Positions 5,106-5,470 of a stretch of DNA of 5,470 nt are shown in pieces (the first letter of the stretch is position 1; every line of letters begins with the position of its first letter). The notes below the pieces were generated by a model. It did not search any database. It worked only from the letters and a program-made list of their open reading frames with translations, and was not told the DNA's origin. The DNA is taken from the NCBI GenBank assembly GCA_902795845.1, contig CADBMU010000054.1, positions 1 through 5,470 on the forward strand. The letters run 5' to 3'. A program made the position numbers and the translations under genes. The DNA comes from an uncultured Erysipelotrichaceae bacterium (GTDB taxonomy: Bacteria; Bacillota_I; Bacilli_A; RF39; UBA660).

Positions 5106-5470
5106 ATGAATAATAAAATAGTTTTAATTGGTTGTGGAAATGTTGGAATGGCTTATGCATATGCCTTACTGAATCAAAAAACATGTGTGGATAAGTTAGT
5201 TCTTATTGATATAAATAAAGATAATACAGTTGGTCAAGCTATGGATTTAAACCATTGTCTATCATATTCTCCATCTAAAATAGAGGTTATATCTGGAGAA
5301 TATAGTGATTGTAAAGATGCTAAAATTGTCGTAATAGCTGCTGGTGCTAATCAAGCTGTTGGGGAAACTAGAATGGATTTAATTAATAAAAATAGTTTTA
5401 TTTTTAAAAATATTATAAATAATGTTATGAAAAGCGGTTTTGATGGAATATTTTTAATTGCCAGTAATCC
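5106..5470 (+). CDS. ldh: L-lactate dehydrogenase, N-terminal part (3' end outside the window)
   Basis: The first 121 residues of an NAD-dependent L-lactate dehydrogenase are present, out of a usual length of about 310-320. The enzyme reduces pyruvate to lactate in the cytoplasm and regenerates NAD+ in fermentation. The Rossmann fold is clear: GCGNVG (9-14) binds the dinucleotide, and Asp35 at the end of the second strand (LVLID) selects NAD over NADP. The active-site loop reads AGANQAVGETRMDLINKN (79-96). Gln83 occupies the position that is Gln in lactate but Arg in malate dehydrogenases, and Arg89 is the catalytic-loop arginine. ASN (119-121) ends at the conserved active-site Asn. The usual Lys-Pro after the Gln is Ala-Val here. 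The ATG lies 5 bases after AGAGGG. No convincing promoter fits in the 16 bp after the terminator, so transcription by read-through or from a promoter inside the upstream gene is likely. Confidence 0.92.
   Translation, partial: MNNKIVLIGCGNVGMAYAYALLNQKTCVDKLVLIDINKDNTVGQAMDLNHCLSYSPSKIEVISGEYSDCKDAKIVVIAAGANQAVGETRMDLINKNSFIFKNIINNVMKSGFDGIFLIASN

Noticed and set aside
4954..5184. Open frame of 76 codons on the - strand across the terminator and the ldh start
   Set aside because: It crosses an intrinsic terminator and two real genes on the other strand, has no ribosome site and shows no recognisable protein pattern.

Overview
The window is very AT-rich DNA from a low-GC Gram-positive-type bacterium, probably a Bacillota or Mycoplasmatota-like anaerobe or fermenter. 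The clues are A/T-biased codons, strong AGGAGG-type ribosome sites, near-consensus housekeeping promoters, and an L-lactate dehydrogenase at the right edge. Every complete gene ends in TAA and tryptophan is read from TGG, so nothing suggests a TGA=Trp code. The exact lineage cannot be fixed from this sequence.

Layout: (1) At 1-458 (+) lies the 3' end of a gene whose product ends in a cysteine-containing C-terminal module of the CFI-box type. (2) A hairpin at 547-572 separates it from the convergent transporter operon. (3) At 3071-571 (-) lies a compact, overlapping three-gene ABC importer operon of the nitrate/sulfonate/thiamine-precursor (NMT1/SsuA-SsuB-SsuC, ThiYZX-like) class: binding protein, ATPase, permease. 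Its substrate is not decidable here; no biosynthetic gene and no riboswitch accompany it. (4) A 176-bp divergent intergenic region (3072-3247) holds two tandem promoters for the transporter, one with a 7-bp inverted repeat lying over its -10 and -35 boxes, and one extended -10 promoter reading rightwards. (5) At 3248-5068 (+) is a tight three-gene operon of unrecognised proteins: a 420-residue coiled-coil protein with an acidic linker and a C-terminal helical-repeat domain, an 85-residue protein, and a 95-residue protein. It closes with a short intrinsic terminator at 5067-5089. (6) From 5106 to the right edge is the N-terminal third of an L-lactate dehydrogenase.

The most unusual part is the 3248-5068 operon. 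Its first and third products both carry segments that read like mTERF-type helical repeats (Leu-Gly-Phe turns followed by amphipathic helices and 'NPsiL' motifs), a fold known mainly from organellar nucleic-acid-binding proteins. This resemblance was judged by eye and is an inference. No CRISPR array, tRNA, rRNA, insertion sequence or prophage signature was seen.
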